Assembly: GCA_964399665.1 (NCBI GenBank)
Contig: CAYNSI010000035.1
Coordinates: forward strand, 1-14,835
Source: Avisuccinivibrio_A sp964399665
Lineage (GTDB): Bacteria; Pseudomonadota; Gammaproteobacteria; Enterobacterales; Succinivibrionaceae
DNA: 14,835 nt
Direction: 5' to 3'
The notes under the pieces were generated by a model. The model did no database searches. It saw nothing but the letters and a program-made list of their open reading frames with translations, and was not told the origin of the DNA. Shown here one piece after another: positions 7,776 to 14,712 of this stretch. A program made the translations under genes and the position numbers. How positions within the stretch are numbered: position 1 is the stretch's first letter; the number at the start of each line of letters is the position of its first letter.

Positions 7776-7859
7776 TACCCCCTTTGCTCCACTTGGGCCG
7801 GGTTTCATTAAAACCAAAGCTGTTTCCCATTAGTATTAGAAGAATATTCGGGATAGATT

Positions 7860-8120
7860 ATGGCAAAAATACAATCGTTACAGGATCCATTTTTAAATGC
7901 TTTACGCAGGGAACGGGTGCCGGTTTCAATCTACCTTCTTAATGGCATTAAGCTGCAGGGGCAGATTGAGTCCTTTGATCAATTTGTGGTTTTGCTGAAA
8001 AACCAGGGAAGCCAGATGGTTTATAAACATGCCATTTCCACCATTGTTCCCTCCCGCCCCATCTCAATTGCAAATATTGCTGACGGCGAAAACAGCACAG
8101 AGGAGTCAAAGGAGCAGTAA
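7860..8120 (+). CDS. hfq: RNA chaperone Hfq
   Basis: Hexameric Sm-like protein that anneals small RNAs to mRNAs and influences their stability. Residues 1-65 are almost identical to E. coli Hfq: QSLQDPFLNALRRERVPV (5-22) carries Gln8 and Asp9 of the proximal face and the rim arginines Arg16 and Arg17, Sm1 is around 20-45, and Sm2 contains YKHAIST (55-61) with the U-binding Tyr55-Lys56-His57 region. The C-terminal tail is only about 20 residues and acidic (ends in several Glu), against roughly 37 in the 102-residue E. coli protein. The ATG at 7860 follows GGGA by 6 nt. hflX starts 18 bp downstream, so the two are probably co-transcribed. Confidence 0.98.
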   Translation: MAKIQSLQDPFLNALRRERVPVSIYLLNGIKLQGQIESFDQFVVLLKNQGSQMVYKHAISTIVPSRPISIANIADGENSTEESKEQ

Positions 8121-8138
8121 AGTCAGGTTTATCTGCCT

Positions 8139-9536
8139 ATGGCCGGACATGAAAGTGAACCTTTAGGGACTGTTTTGCTGGTTCATGTTCAGCTTTTGGA
8201 TGCTGAATCGCAGGAAGATTTTGACGAACTGCAGCGCCTTGCAGAATCAGCAGGAGCAGTGGTGGCAGGGGCCGTTGTGTGCAGGCGCAGGGCGCCTGAT
8301 CCTAAATATTTTATCGGCAGCGGCAAGCTTTTGGAAACTGTCGATGCAGTTCGTGCTCTGAATGCTGATACGGTAATATTCAATTCTTCCCTAAGTCCCG
8401 CCCAGGAGCGCAACCTTGAGAGGGAGCTTAACTGCAGGGTGATTGATAGAGTTGCCCTGATCCTTGATATCTTTGCCCTAAGGGCACGAACATATGAGGG
8501 CAGACTGCAGGTTGAGCTTGCAAGGCTTAAATATGCCCAGGCAAGACTTGTAAGAGGATGGACCCACTTAGAGCGCCAAAAAGGCGGCTTTGGTCTCAGG
8601 GGAGGCCCCGGCGAGACCCAGATTGAGCTTGACCGCCGTGCTTTAAAAGAGCGCATCGAATCAGTGTTAAAGGATCTTGAGGCCGTATCCAAAAGGCGCT
8701 CTTTAAGCAGGAAGCTTCGCAGGAAAAATGCTGTTCCCGTGGCAGCCTTTGTAGGTTACACCAATGCCGGTAAATCCACGCTTTTTAACAAATTGACCAA
8801 TGCTTCGGTTTTTGCAGAAGATCTGCTTTTTGCAACTTTGGATCCTACGCTGCGCAATCTAACCCTGCCGGTGGCAGGTAAGGTGGTATTTGCAGATACG
8901 GTAGGATTTATAAGACATCTGCCTCATGATTTGGTGGCAGCCTTCAAAGCTACTTTGGAAGAAAGTGTTGAAGCTGATCTTCTGGTACATGTTATAGATG
9001 CTGCTGATCCCAGGATGGAAGATAATATTAGGGCAGTGGATGCGGTGTTAACCCAAATAGGGGCGGTAAATCAGCCCAGGCTTCTGGTCTTTAATAAAAG
9101 CGACCTTTTAAGTGAACCGAACTTTGAGATTGTCAAAAACGACCTTGGCAGGCCGATGCGTCTTAATGTCAGTGCTAAAACCGGGGAAGGGCTTGACAAC
9201 CTTATTGAGGCAGTAGGTCAATTATTGGCAAAAGATATCTTTGAGTGTGAGCTTAAAGTTCCGTATGATAAGGGGAAGCTGCGCTCGCTTCTTTATGCTC
9301 AAAATGCCGTTGAGGAAGAGCGCTTTGATGAACATGACGGGATGCCGACCTTGAAGGTCCGTCTGCCCCGTGAAGATGTTCCAAGACTTAATAAATTAAC
9401 TGACGGAGCTTTATTTGCCGCTATAGTAGGATACAATCCTTTCCTCAAAGATAGTGCCGAAGAAAAAAAGAGCGGTAGCAGCGAATTTAACTTTAACTTT
9501 GGTGAGCTCGAAGTCTATGAGTATCAACAACAATAG
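8139..9536 (+). CDS. hflX: Ribosome-associated GTPase HflX
   Basis: GTPase that binds the 50S subunit and splits or rescues stalled ribosomes, notably under heat stress. The N-terminal HflX domain (about 1-195) includes KYFIGSGK (56-63), LSPAQERNLERELNCRVIDR (85-104), RTYEGRLQVELA (117-128) and GLRGGPGETQIELDRR (152-167). The G domain shows G1 GYTNAGKST (206-214), G2 FATLDPT (231-237), G3 DTVGF (253-257), G4 NKSD (319-322) and G5 SAK (345-347). At 465 residues it is about 40 longer than E. coli HflX (426), part of this a charged C-terminal tail (about 437-465). The segment RGGPGETQ has one more glycine than I recall for E. coli; similar forms exist in other bacteria. The ATG at 8139 has only a weak CAGG upstream. 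Ends 13 bp before hflK. Confidence 0.97.
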   Translation: MAGHESEPLGTVLLVHVQLLDAESQEDFDELQRLAESAGAVVAGAVVCRRRAPDPKYFIGSGKLLETVDAVRALNADTVIFNSSLSPAQERNLERELNCRVIDRVALILDIFALRARTYEGRLQVELARLKYAQARLVRGWTHLERQKGGFGLRGGPGETQIELDRRALKERIESVLKDLEAVSKRRSLSRKLRRKNAVPVAAFVGYTNAGKSTLFNKLTNASVFAEDLLFATLDPTLRNLTLPVAGKVVFADTVGFIRHLPHDLVAAFKATLEESVEADLLVHVIDAADPRMEDNIRAVDAVLTQIGAVNQPRLLVFNKSDLLSEPNFEIVKNDLGRPMRLNVSAKTGEGLDNLIEAVGQLLAKDIFECELKVPYDKGKLRSLLYAQNAVEEERFDEHDGMPTLKVRLPREDVPRLNKLTDGALFAAIVGYNPFLKDSAEEKKSGSSEFNFNFGELEVYEYQQQ

Positions 9537-9541
9537 TAATC

Positions 9542-9545
9542 AGGA
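9542..9545 (+). promoter_or_regulatory. Shine-Dalgarno supporting the hflK start at 9550
   Basis: AGGA lies 4 nt before ATG 9550 in the short gap after the hflX stop. Together with the MAWN N-terminus it favours this start over the in-frame ATG at 9517 and the longer frame from 9454. Confidence 0.5.
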
Positions 9546-9549
9546 TTTT

Positions 9550-10842
9550 ATGGCCTGGAACAGCCCCAACGGCGGTGGAAACAGCGGCGGTTCGGGTGGA
9601 GGACGCGGTGATTCGGGTTCTTCCGGTTCTTCCGGAACTGATAAGGGTTCAGGAGGCTGGGGAGCACGTCCTTCTGACGGTAGTCAGAATGATCCCTGGG
9701 GACGAACCGGCCGCAAAGCCTCCCAAGCAGATCTCGATGCCATTTTGAACAAGTTCAAAAACTTCATAAAAGGTGGCAGAGGTTTTGGTTCCTCGCGATC
9801 TTCAAAAGGCAGGGGCATAGGCTCTTTGAGCATAAGCGTTGCCCTGTCTGCTCTTCTTGCCATCTATGTAATTTCAGGATTTTACACCGTACGCGAGGCC
9901 GAACGCGGGGTGGTACTGCGCTTTGGCAAGGTTTACGATGTGGTGGAGCCGGGGCTTTCATGGAAGTTCAGCGGCATTGATGAGGTTTATGCCGTGGACA
10001 TTGAGCAGGTAAGAGCCATTCAGTCTGCAGGATCCATGCTCACTGAAGATGAGAACCTGGTAAATGTGGAAATGGATGTGCAATATAGGATTTCCGATCC
10101 TGTCCGCTACCTTTTTTCGGCAGTAGATCCAGATAATTCGCTTACCGAGGCTACCGACAGTGCCTTACGCTATGTAGTGGGACACACCATCATGGATGAT
10201 ATCTTAACCTCAGGCCGTGAGATGGTGCGCCAGAACACCAGGGATCTTTTGGTATCCATTATTGAACCCTACAATATGGGGCTTACCGTAGTGGATGTGA
10301 ACTTCCTGCCGGCAAGAGCCCCCGAGCAGGTTAAGGCAGCCTTTGATGATGCCATAGCAGCACAGGAAGATGAGCAGCGCTTTGTTCGTGAGGCTGAGGC
10401 CTATGCCAATGAAGTACTGCCAAGATCTGACGGCAGGGTGCAGAGGATCCGCCAGGAGGCTGAGGCCTACCGATCCCGTGTGGTATTAGATGCCCAGGGT
10501 GAGGTGGCCCGCTTTGAACAGGTGCTGCCTGAATATTTAAAGGCCCCTGAAATTACCAGAACCAGGATCTATCTTGAGACCATGCAGGAGGTACTGTCAA
10601 ATTCGGCCAAGGTAATAGTTGATACCAAGGAAGGCCAAAATCCCCTGATGTATCTGCCCCTAAATGAGCTTGCAAAGGCAGCTCCTGCAAAAACTTCGGA
10701 CCAGGATAGACAGGGCTCAAGCCCTCTGCCTGCTGCAGGAACTGTACTGACTACAGAAGGTATGGGAACTGACAGTGTCAGCGGCGATAATGCGGTACCG
10801 CTTCTTCCCAACGGCACTGATACTGTAAGAGGAGGTCGTTAA
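9550..10842 (+). CDS. hflK: FtsH protease modulator HflK
   Basis: Inner-membrane SPFH/band-7 protein that assembles with HflC into a large periplasmic cage around FtsH and modulates proteolysis of membrane and regulatory substrates. From ATG 9550 it is 430 residues: Gly/Ser-rich cytoplasmic N-terminus (1-90), one transmembrane segment (about 92-112), then SPFH (FYTVREAERGVVLRFG at 111-126, PGLSWKF at 134-140, DVNFLPARAPEQVKAAFDDA around 249-268) and an Ala/Glu-rich coiled coil (about 262-330). The longer frame from 9454 overlaps hflX by 83 bp, but the family begins MAWN as here, and AGGA at 9542-9545 is correctly placed, so 9550 is used. ATG 9517 is a less likely alternative. The stop overlaps the hflC start by one base. 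Confidence 0.96.
   Translation: MAWNSPNGGGNSGGSGGGRGDSGSSGSSGTDKGSGGWGARPSDGSQNDPWGRTGRKASQADLDAILNKFKNFIKGGRGFGSSRSSKGRGIGSLSISVALSALLAIYVISGFYTVREAERGVVLRFGKVYDVVEPGLSWKFSGIDEVYAVDIEQVRAIQSAGSMLTEDENLVNVEMDVQYRISDPVRYLFSAVDPDNSLTEATDSALRYVVGHTIMDDILTSGREMVRQNTRDLLVSIIEPYNMGLTVVDVNFLPARAPEQVKAAFDDAIAAQEDEQRFVREAEAYANEVLPRSDGRVQRIRQEAEAYRSRVVLDAQGEVARFEQVLPEYLKAPEITRTRIYLETMQEVLSNSAKVIVDTKEGQNPLMYLPLNELAKAAPAKTSDQDRQGSSPLPAAGTVLTTEGMGTDSVSGDNAVPLLPNGTDTVRGGR
10831..10835 (+). promoter_or_regulatory. Strong Shine-Dalgarno for hflC
   Basis: A full GGAGG core stands 6 nt before the hflC ATG and within the last codons of hflK, the best ribosome site seen in the cluster. Confidence 0.7.
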
Positions 10843-11846
10843 TGAAAAGTTTTGCCTTAAATCTTGCAGTAGTACTTCTGCTGATCTTGGGCTTTGTGAT
10901 GTACAACTGCCTTTTTATCATCAAGGAAGGCAATGTCGGCATTGTTACCCGTTTTGGTGCGGTTACCAGAACCAGTGACGCGGAGCTTTCAGTATCCCAG
11001 CCCGGGCTGCATTTTAAAATCCCCTTTATTGACGTGGTAAGAGTTCTGGATGCAAGGATCCAAACTTTATCTTCATCGGCAGACAGATTTGTGACTGCAG
11101 AGAAGAAGGATCTCATCATTGACTCCTACGTAAAGTGGCGCATTATTGACCCTGCAACCTACTTCCTGACTACTGCAGGAGGCAACAAAATGCAGGCTGA
11201 AGAACTTTTGCGCCGCCGCATTACCAACTCTTTAAGAAGTCAAATCGGCAGGCTTACCATTCATGAGATAGTCTCAGGAAAGGAGCAGGCTGCAGATCCT
11301 TACGCAGGGCCTGATTTTGATTCGGGGATTGATGAGAATATCATAAGCTCAGAGTCATTGATTGGCGCTTCCAAGCGTGATGAAGTGATGCAAAATGCCC
11401 TCAAGGATATCGGATCTTCTGCCGTGGAGCTTGGCATTGCCATTGTCGATGTGAGAATTAAACAAATCAATCTGCCGCCTGAGGTGTCAAATTCCATTTT
11501 CCAGCGCATGAGGGCAGAACGTGATGCTGTAGCCAAGCTGCACCGCTCTCAGGGGCGCCGTGAAGCCGAGACCATCAAGGCCCAGGCCGATCGTGAAGTT
11601 GTGGTAAAGATAGCTGAGGCAGAGCGTGAGGGGCGCAAGCTCAGGGGTGAAGGTGATGCCGAGGCCACCGCAATTTATGCCAATGCCTATTCCAAAAATC
11701 CTGAGCTGTTTGATTTTCTCCGCTCCATGGATGCCTACCGCCGCTCCATGGGAACAGGTGCTGATGTGTTGGTATTAGAGCCTGATAACGAATTTTTCAG
11801 GTACTTTAACAACCCCTATGTCAATCCTCATAGAGTTGGCAATTAG
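10842..11846 (+). CDS. hflC: FtsH protease modulator HflC
   Basis: Partner of HflK in the FtsH-HflKC membrane complex. It is 334 residues, the same as E. coli HflC: a short cytoplasmic start, one N-terminal transmembrane anchor (about 5-27), and an SPFH domain with EGNVGIVTRFG (29-39), PGLHFKIPFI (54-63), LDARIQT (69-75), DRFVTAEKKDLIIDSY (81-96), IVDVRIKQINLPPEVS (201-216) and MRAERDAVAKLHRSQGRREA (223-242), followed by an alanine/glutamate-rich helical region and GEGDAEA (269-275). The start overlaps the hflK stop (TAATG) with GGAGG 6 nt upstream, so translation is coupled and roughly equal stoichiometry is expected. No terminator with a T-run follows directly; a 256-bp gap precedes purA. 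Confidence 0.97.
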   Translation: MKSFALNLAVVLLLILGFVMYNCLFIIKEGNVGIVTRFGAVTRTSDAELSVSQPGLHFKIPFIDVVRVLDARIQTLSSSADRFVTAEKKDLIIDSYVKWRIIDPATYFLTTAGGNKMQAEELLRRRITNSLRSQIGRLTIHEIVSGKEQAADPYAGPDFDSGIDENIISSESLIGASKRDEVMQNALKDIGSSAVELGIAIVDVRIKQINLPPEVSNSIFQRMRAERDAVAKLHRSQGRREAETIKAQADREVVVKIAEAEREGRKLRGEGDAEATAIYANAYSKNPELFDFLRSMDAYRRSMGTGADVLVLEPDNEFFRYFNNPYVNPHRVGN

Positions 11847-11906
11847 GCAGGAAAAAACCTAAAGGAAGGCCGTGTTAACCTGCGCCCCAAAACAGGGCGA
11901 AAAAGT

Positions 11907-11953
11907 GGTGAAAATCCCAAAACGGCCCCTTAAATCTGCTAGAATTTTTCACC
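11907..11953 (+). promoter_or_regulatory. Candidate purA promoter flanked by an 8-bp inverted repeat
   Basis: TGCTAGAAT (11937-11945) is an extended -10 element (TGn plus TAGAAT). No good -35 lies 17 nt upstream, which is common for extended -10 promoters. The arms GGTGAAAA (11907-11914) and TTTTCACC (11946-11953) are perfect inverted copies separated by 31 nt and bracket the promoter core. Such an arrangement could bind a dimeric regulator, but it does not resemble the E. coli PurR box and the regulator is unknown. Confidence 0.4.
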
Positions 11954-11954
11954 T

Positions 11955-11975
11955 GGGGCAGTTTGGTACTGTCCC
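11955..11975 (+). terminator. Hairpin in the purA leader, possibly a weak terminator of hflKC
   Basis: GGGGCAGT (11955-11962) pairs with ACTGTCCC (11968-11975) over 8 bp including one G-T pair, with a TTGGT loop and only TTAATTT after it. If transcription begins from the adjacent -10 element this hairpin would lie at the very 5' end of the purA message, where it might protect the RNA; if read from hflC it might weakly terminate. Confidence 0.35.
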
Positions 11976-12009
11976 TTAATTTGTGCGCTAAAAAGCATCT
12001 GTGGAAAAA

Positions 12010-12023
12010 TGCTGCATGCAGCA
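12010..12023. repeat. Perfect 14-bp palindrome upstream of purA
   Basis: TGCTGCATGCAGCA is identical to its reverse complement and lies 79 bp before the purA ATG. A gapless palindrome is more typical of a protein-binding site than of an RNA hairpin. No known operator consensus was recognised. Confidence 0.5.
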
Positions 12024-12089
12024 GGCTTAAGGTCTGTAAGGGCGCGTGCGCCTGTGTGCGGGAGTTTATGGCGGCAGCAGGCTGATTCT

Positions 12090-12095
12090 GGAGAG
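12090..12095 (+). promoter_or_regulatory. Shine-Dalgarno of purA
   Basis: GGAGAG lies 7 nt before ATG 12103 and supports that start over the in-frame GTG at 12046. Confidence 0.65.
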
Positions 12096-12102
12096 TGTTA
12101 CT

Positions 12103-13398
12103 ATGCCGAATAATGTGATTGTCCTGGGAACTCAGTGGGGAGATGAGGGCAAGGGCAAGATATCTGATCTTCTGACTTCAAAGGTTGGGATAGTGGTTAG
12201 AAGTCAGGGGGGAAATAATGCCGGGCATACCTTGGTGGTAAAAGATCGCCGGGTAATTTTAAGACTGGTGCCTTCAGGGATCATGCACCCTGAATGTCTG
12301 TGCCTGATAGGATCCGGCGTGGTGCTCTCACCTTCGGCCCTGTTTGAAGAAATAGCCGAGCTTACTCAAGCAGGTCTTGAAGATGTGGAAAGCCGTATCA
12401 AGATATCGGCTGCCTGTTCTTTGCTGCTTCCGGTACACCCAGCCATTGACAGGGGGGCTGAAAAGCTGCGCGGGAGCAGAGCCATAGGAACCACAGGTCG
12501 CGGTATCGGCCCCTGCTATGAGGACAAAGTGGCAAGAAGAGGGGTAAGGGCAGGCGATCTTAGGGATTTGGCGATCTTCGAGGACAGGCTTAAGCCCCTG
12601 CTTGATTATCGTAATTTCCTGCTGAAAAATTATTACCACGAGCCTGAAATTTCCTTTAATGAAGTGATGGACTCAATTTATCCTGTCAGGGAACGGCTTT
12701 TGAATATGACAGCCGATGTCTCCTATGAGATAGCAAAGGCAGGAAAATCTGGAGTTAAAGTTCTTTTTGAGGGTGCTCAGGGTACTTTTCTTGATATCGA
12801 CTACGGCACCTATCCTTATGTGACATCTTCAAACACTGTAGCAGGAGGCTGCTGTACCGGCTCAGGTGCCGGACCTATGGCCATTGATTATGTTTTGGGG
12901 GTGGCCAAGGTTTATACAACCCGCGTCGGCGGCGGGCCCTTCCCCACAGAACTCACTGATGAGACGGGAAAGGAGATCTGCTCCCGCGGCAGGGAGTTTG
13001 GAGCGGTAACGGGAAGACCGCGCCGCGCCGGATGGTATGATGCCGTGGCGATGCGCCGGGCTGTTACCATTAATAGTCTTTCGGCTCTTGCTTTGATGAA
13101 GCTTGATGTTCTGGATACTTTAGATGAGATCAAGATCTGTACCGGCTACAGGCTTAAGGATGGTACCTTAACGGAGCTTCCCGGGCTGGCAGCCTATGAG
13201 TATGATGTAGATCCGGTATACGAAGTAATGCAAGGATGGAAGGAATCAACCTTTGGGATAACCTGTTTTGATAAGCTTCCTTTAAATGCCCAAAAGTACA
13301 TTAAACGTTTGGAAGAGCTTTCAGAGGTAAAGGTTGCGCTGATTTCAACGGGTCCTGAGCGGGATCAGACCATTATGCTTGACGACCCCTTTGCCTGA
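12103..13398 (+). CDS. purA: Adenylosuccinate synthetase PurA
   Basis: Cytosolic homodimer that joins IMP and aspartate using GTP to form adenylosuccinate, the first committed step to AMP. The 431-residue protein from ATG 12103 matches the family length (432 in E. coli). Visible are the P-loop-like GTQWGDEGKGKI (9-20) with catalytic Asp14, QGGNNAGHTL (35-44) with His42, IGTTGRGIGPCYEDKVARRG (128-147), FEGAQGTFLDIDYGTYPYVT (222-241), SSNTVAGG (242-249), TRVGGGPFPTEL (273-284), TGRPRRAGWYD (303-313), KLDVLD (333-338) and guanine-binding STGPERDQTI (415-424). The frame extends upstream to GTG 12046, but the family begins at M-x-NNVIVLGTQWG and a Shine-Dalgarno fits 12103. Separated from hflC by 256 bp with its own promoter-like signals, and closed by a strong terminator. 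Confidence 0.98.
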   Translation: MPNNVIVLGTQWGDEGKGKISDLLTSKVGIVVRSQGGNNAGHTLVVKDRRVILRLVPSGIMHPECLCLIGSGVVLSPSALFEEIAELTQAGLEDVESRIKISAACSLLLPVHPAIDRGAEKLRGSRAIGTTGRGIGPCYEDKVARRGVRAGDLRDLAIFEDRLKPLLDYRNFLLKNYYHEPEISFNEVMDSIYPVRERLLNMTADVSYEIAKAGKSGVKVLFEGAQGTFLDIDYGTYPYVTSSNTVAGGCCTGSGAGPMAIDYVLGVAKVYTTRVGGGPFPTELTDETGKEICSRGREFGAVTGRPRRAGWYDAVAMRRAVTINSLSALALMKLDVLDTLDEIKICTGYRLKDGTLTELPGLAAYEYDVDPVYEVMQGWKESTFGITCFDKLPLNAQKYIKRLEELSEVKVALISTGPERDQTIMLDDPFA

Positions 13399-13445
13399 GA
13401 CTGATTGCAGCAGGTCACCCTGCTGCGCTGCAGGCTATTTTTTTT
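13393..13445 (+). terminator. Intrinsic terminator of purA
   Basis: GCAGCAGG (13407-13414) pairs perfectly with CCTGCTGC (13419-13426) around a TCAC loop. An outer pair, GCCTG (13393-13397) with CAGGC (13431-13435), brings the structure next to a run of eight T (13438-13445). The outer arm overlaps the purA stop codon. For the convergent minus-strand gene the T-run lies on the wrong side, so it looks one-directional. Confidence 0.8.
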
Positions 13446-13462
13446 GTTATGGCCTGAAAATT

Positions 13463-14443
13463 TCAGGAAATTCTTCTTACGGCCTTTTGGGCAACATATG
13501 CCAGGCCGTCTTTAAAATCAGAGTCTGGGAACAGTTCCAAATTTTTCACGGCTCTTTCACTGCATGAGAGAGCTTCTTTCTGACAGGTTTGCAGTGCATT
13601 GCATTTGTTGATGGCGGCATTTACTGCCGCAAAATCATGATTTGCCACAGCCTCATGCAAATCATCAAGATCTCTGCCCTTAAGGGAGCGCATTGCGATA
13701 ATAACAGGAAGGGTTACTCTGCCGTCTTTGAGATCCAAGCCGACCTTTTTCCCCAGGGTGGCAGTATCCGATGTGTAGTCCAGGATATCGTCCACCATCT
13801 GGAAGGCATTGCCAACCTCCCTGCCGTAGGCGCTTAAAGCCGCGATTTTATCTTCAGGGAGCTCCTTGAAGGCGGCATATCCTGATGCGGCAAGCTCAAA
13901 CAGAGCCCCGGTCTTGCAGTAAATCGTTTTAAGGTAGTCTTCATGGGAGAGACTAAAATCACCCTTTCTTTCAAGCTGATTGATCTCTCCTGACACCAGG
14001 GCGGCTACAGTCTTTGACACCAATGCCATGGAGTTTAGGGAATTTAGTTTTTGCAAAAGTTCAAAACAGCGCGTGAAAAGATAATCCCCCGCCAGAACCG
14101 CGACATGATTGCCGAAAGTCTCATTTAAAGTATCTGCACCGCGCCTTTTGGGGCTGTTGTCGATAACATCATCATGAATTAAGGTTGCAGTATGCAAAAG
14201 CTCTACGCCTGCCGCCAGGGTACATGCTTCATCGCGATCTTTTTGGTTTTGTTCAAGATTGGTAATAAGGCCTGCAGACAAAAGCAGCACCTTTGGGCGG
14301 ATGCGCTTGCCTCCTGCATTTACTACCATTTGACACATGGCATTTACCCTCTGTTCAAAGGGAGTGCCGGTCAATGCTCCATTAAGAATAACTTCTACCT
14401 GTTCAAGATAAGGGCTGAGGAGTTTTTGTACATCAACGCTCAT
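13463..14443 (-). CDS. ispB: Long-chain polyprenyl diphosphate synthase, IspB-like
   Basis: Trans-prenyltransferase that elongates farnesyl diphosphate with isopentenyl diphosphate to make the quinone side chain (octaprenyl in E. coli). At 326 residues it matches IspB (323). Features: GGKRIRP (44-50), HTATLIHDDVID (84-95) carrying the first Asp-rich motif DDxxD, RRG (100-102), GDYLFTR (119-125), KTGALFE (177-183) and the second motif MVDDILDY (216-223), then GKKVGLDLKDGRVTLP (231-246). The five-residue DDxxD spacing and small residues before it favour a long-chain enzyme rather than IspA-type FPP synthase (DDxxxxD); product length cannot be read from sequence alone. The ATG at 14443 has a weak GGA upstream. 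It converges with purA; E. coli ispB lies elsewhere (beside rplU), so the right flank is rearranged relative to E. coli. A small dyad, CCTGAAAATTTCAGG (13453-13467), covers its stop codon. Confidence 0.92.
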   Translation of the reverse strand: MSVDVQKLLSPYLEQVEVILNGALTGTPFEQRVNAMCQMVVNAGGKRIRPKVLLLSAGLITNLEQNQKDRDEACTLAAGVELLHTATLIHDDVIDNSPKRRGADTLNETFGNHVAVLAGDYLFTRCFELLQKLNSLNSMALVSKTVAALVSGEINQLERKGDFSLSHEDYLKTIYCKTGALFELAASGYAAFKELPEDKIAALSAYGREVGNAFQMVDDILDYTSDTATLGKKVGLDLKDGRVTLPVIIAMRSLKGRDLDDLHEAVANHDFAAVNAAINKCNALQTCQKEALSCSERAVKNLELFPDSDFKDGLAYVAQKAVRRIS

Positions 14444-14544
14444 AAATAAATCCGAATTGTTATCAGGGTGAATTTTAGCGCAAATTCCAGGTTAATGGAG
14501 ATGAATAAACTGCAGGATGATATAAAATTCTCTAATCTCATTAA

Positions 14545-14712
14545 TTAATCGATCTGACGGTTACCCCTCCTGGTAGAGGCAGGCACTCTACCTGTCATCT
14601 GTAAGATCCATACAGCCTTTTTGTAAAGAAGCAGTTCCCCGCGTGCCTTGTCGTGAAACTGAGCATCTTTCTTCTCAAGATAATATCTTTTCTGATTTGG
14701 GTCTTCACTCAT
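14545..14712 (-). CDS. Doubtful small hypothetical protein (55 residues)
   Basis: From ATG 14712 the minus strand encodes a 55-residue, strongly charged peptide (MSEDPNQKRYYLEKKDAQ...), with no recognised domain. The frame extends upstream to a GTG at 14784 (79 residues), which would add a hydrophobic N-terminus resembling a signal peptide; a TAG stop closes the frame just above that. Neither start has a Shine-Dalgarno. The last codons cross the hairpin at 14572-14592. It may be a real small gene or chance; I could not assign a function. Confidence 0.25.
   Translation of the reverse strand: MSEDPNQKRYYLEKKDAQFHDKARGELLLYKKAVWILQMTGRVPASTRRGNRQID
14572..14592. repeat. 7-bp perfect inverted repeat with flanking pairing
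   Basis: GGTAGAG (14572-14578) pairs with CTCTACC (14586-14592) across a 7-nt loop. Just outside, TGACGG and CTGTCA can pair over 5 of 6 positions with an interior bulge, giving a larger branched fold on either strand. It could be an intergenic repeat element or part of a structured RNA; it lacks a T-run for termination. Confidence 0.4.

Larger units (their letters stand above)
7471..7859 (+). other. 389-bp non-coding gap between miaA and hfq
   Basis: No plausible gene is visible on either strand here. The first half is T-rich with no GC-stem plus T-run terminator after miaA. It contains an 8-bp perfect hairpin (7638-7662), an AT-rich stretch with TAATAT (7626-7631) lacking a good -35, and a possible promoter (7747-7775). 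A small GGTTT/AAACC hairpin lies around 7801-7815 in the likely hfq leader. A non-coding RNA or a long hfq 5' leader is possible but not shown. Confidence 0.5.
11847..12102 (+). other. 256-bp regulatory gap between hflC and purA
   Basis: No gene is apparent; the yjeT gene found here in E. coli is absent. In order it holds a small CGCCC/GGGCG dyad near 11883-11899, an 8-bp inverted repeat flanking an extended -10 element (11907-11953), a stable hairpin (11955-11975), and a 14-bp perfect palindrome (12010-12023). The purA frame remains open upstream to a GTG at 12046, but that extension lacks family similarity. Confidence 0.6.

Noticed and set aside
8189..8692. 167-codon minus-strand frame antisense to hflX
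   Set aside because: Serine/arginine-rich composition typical of an antisense shadow of a well-supported gene; hflX motifs on the plus strand are complete.
10778..11119. 113-codon minus-strand frame across the hflK-hflC junction
   Set aside because: Antisense to two intact, recognisable genes and shows no family features.
12046..12102. 19-codon upstream extension of purA from GTG
   Set aside because: No similarity to the PurA N-terminus and no ribosome site; ATG 12103 has GGAGAG at good spacing and matches the family start.
14550..14610. tRNA-like segment (a GGTAGAG motif reminiscent of a D-arm on the minus strand)
   Set aside because: No 5-bp anticodon stem with a 7-nt loop, no T-arm and no acceptor pairing could be found around it.
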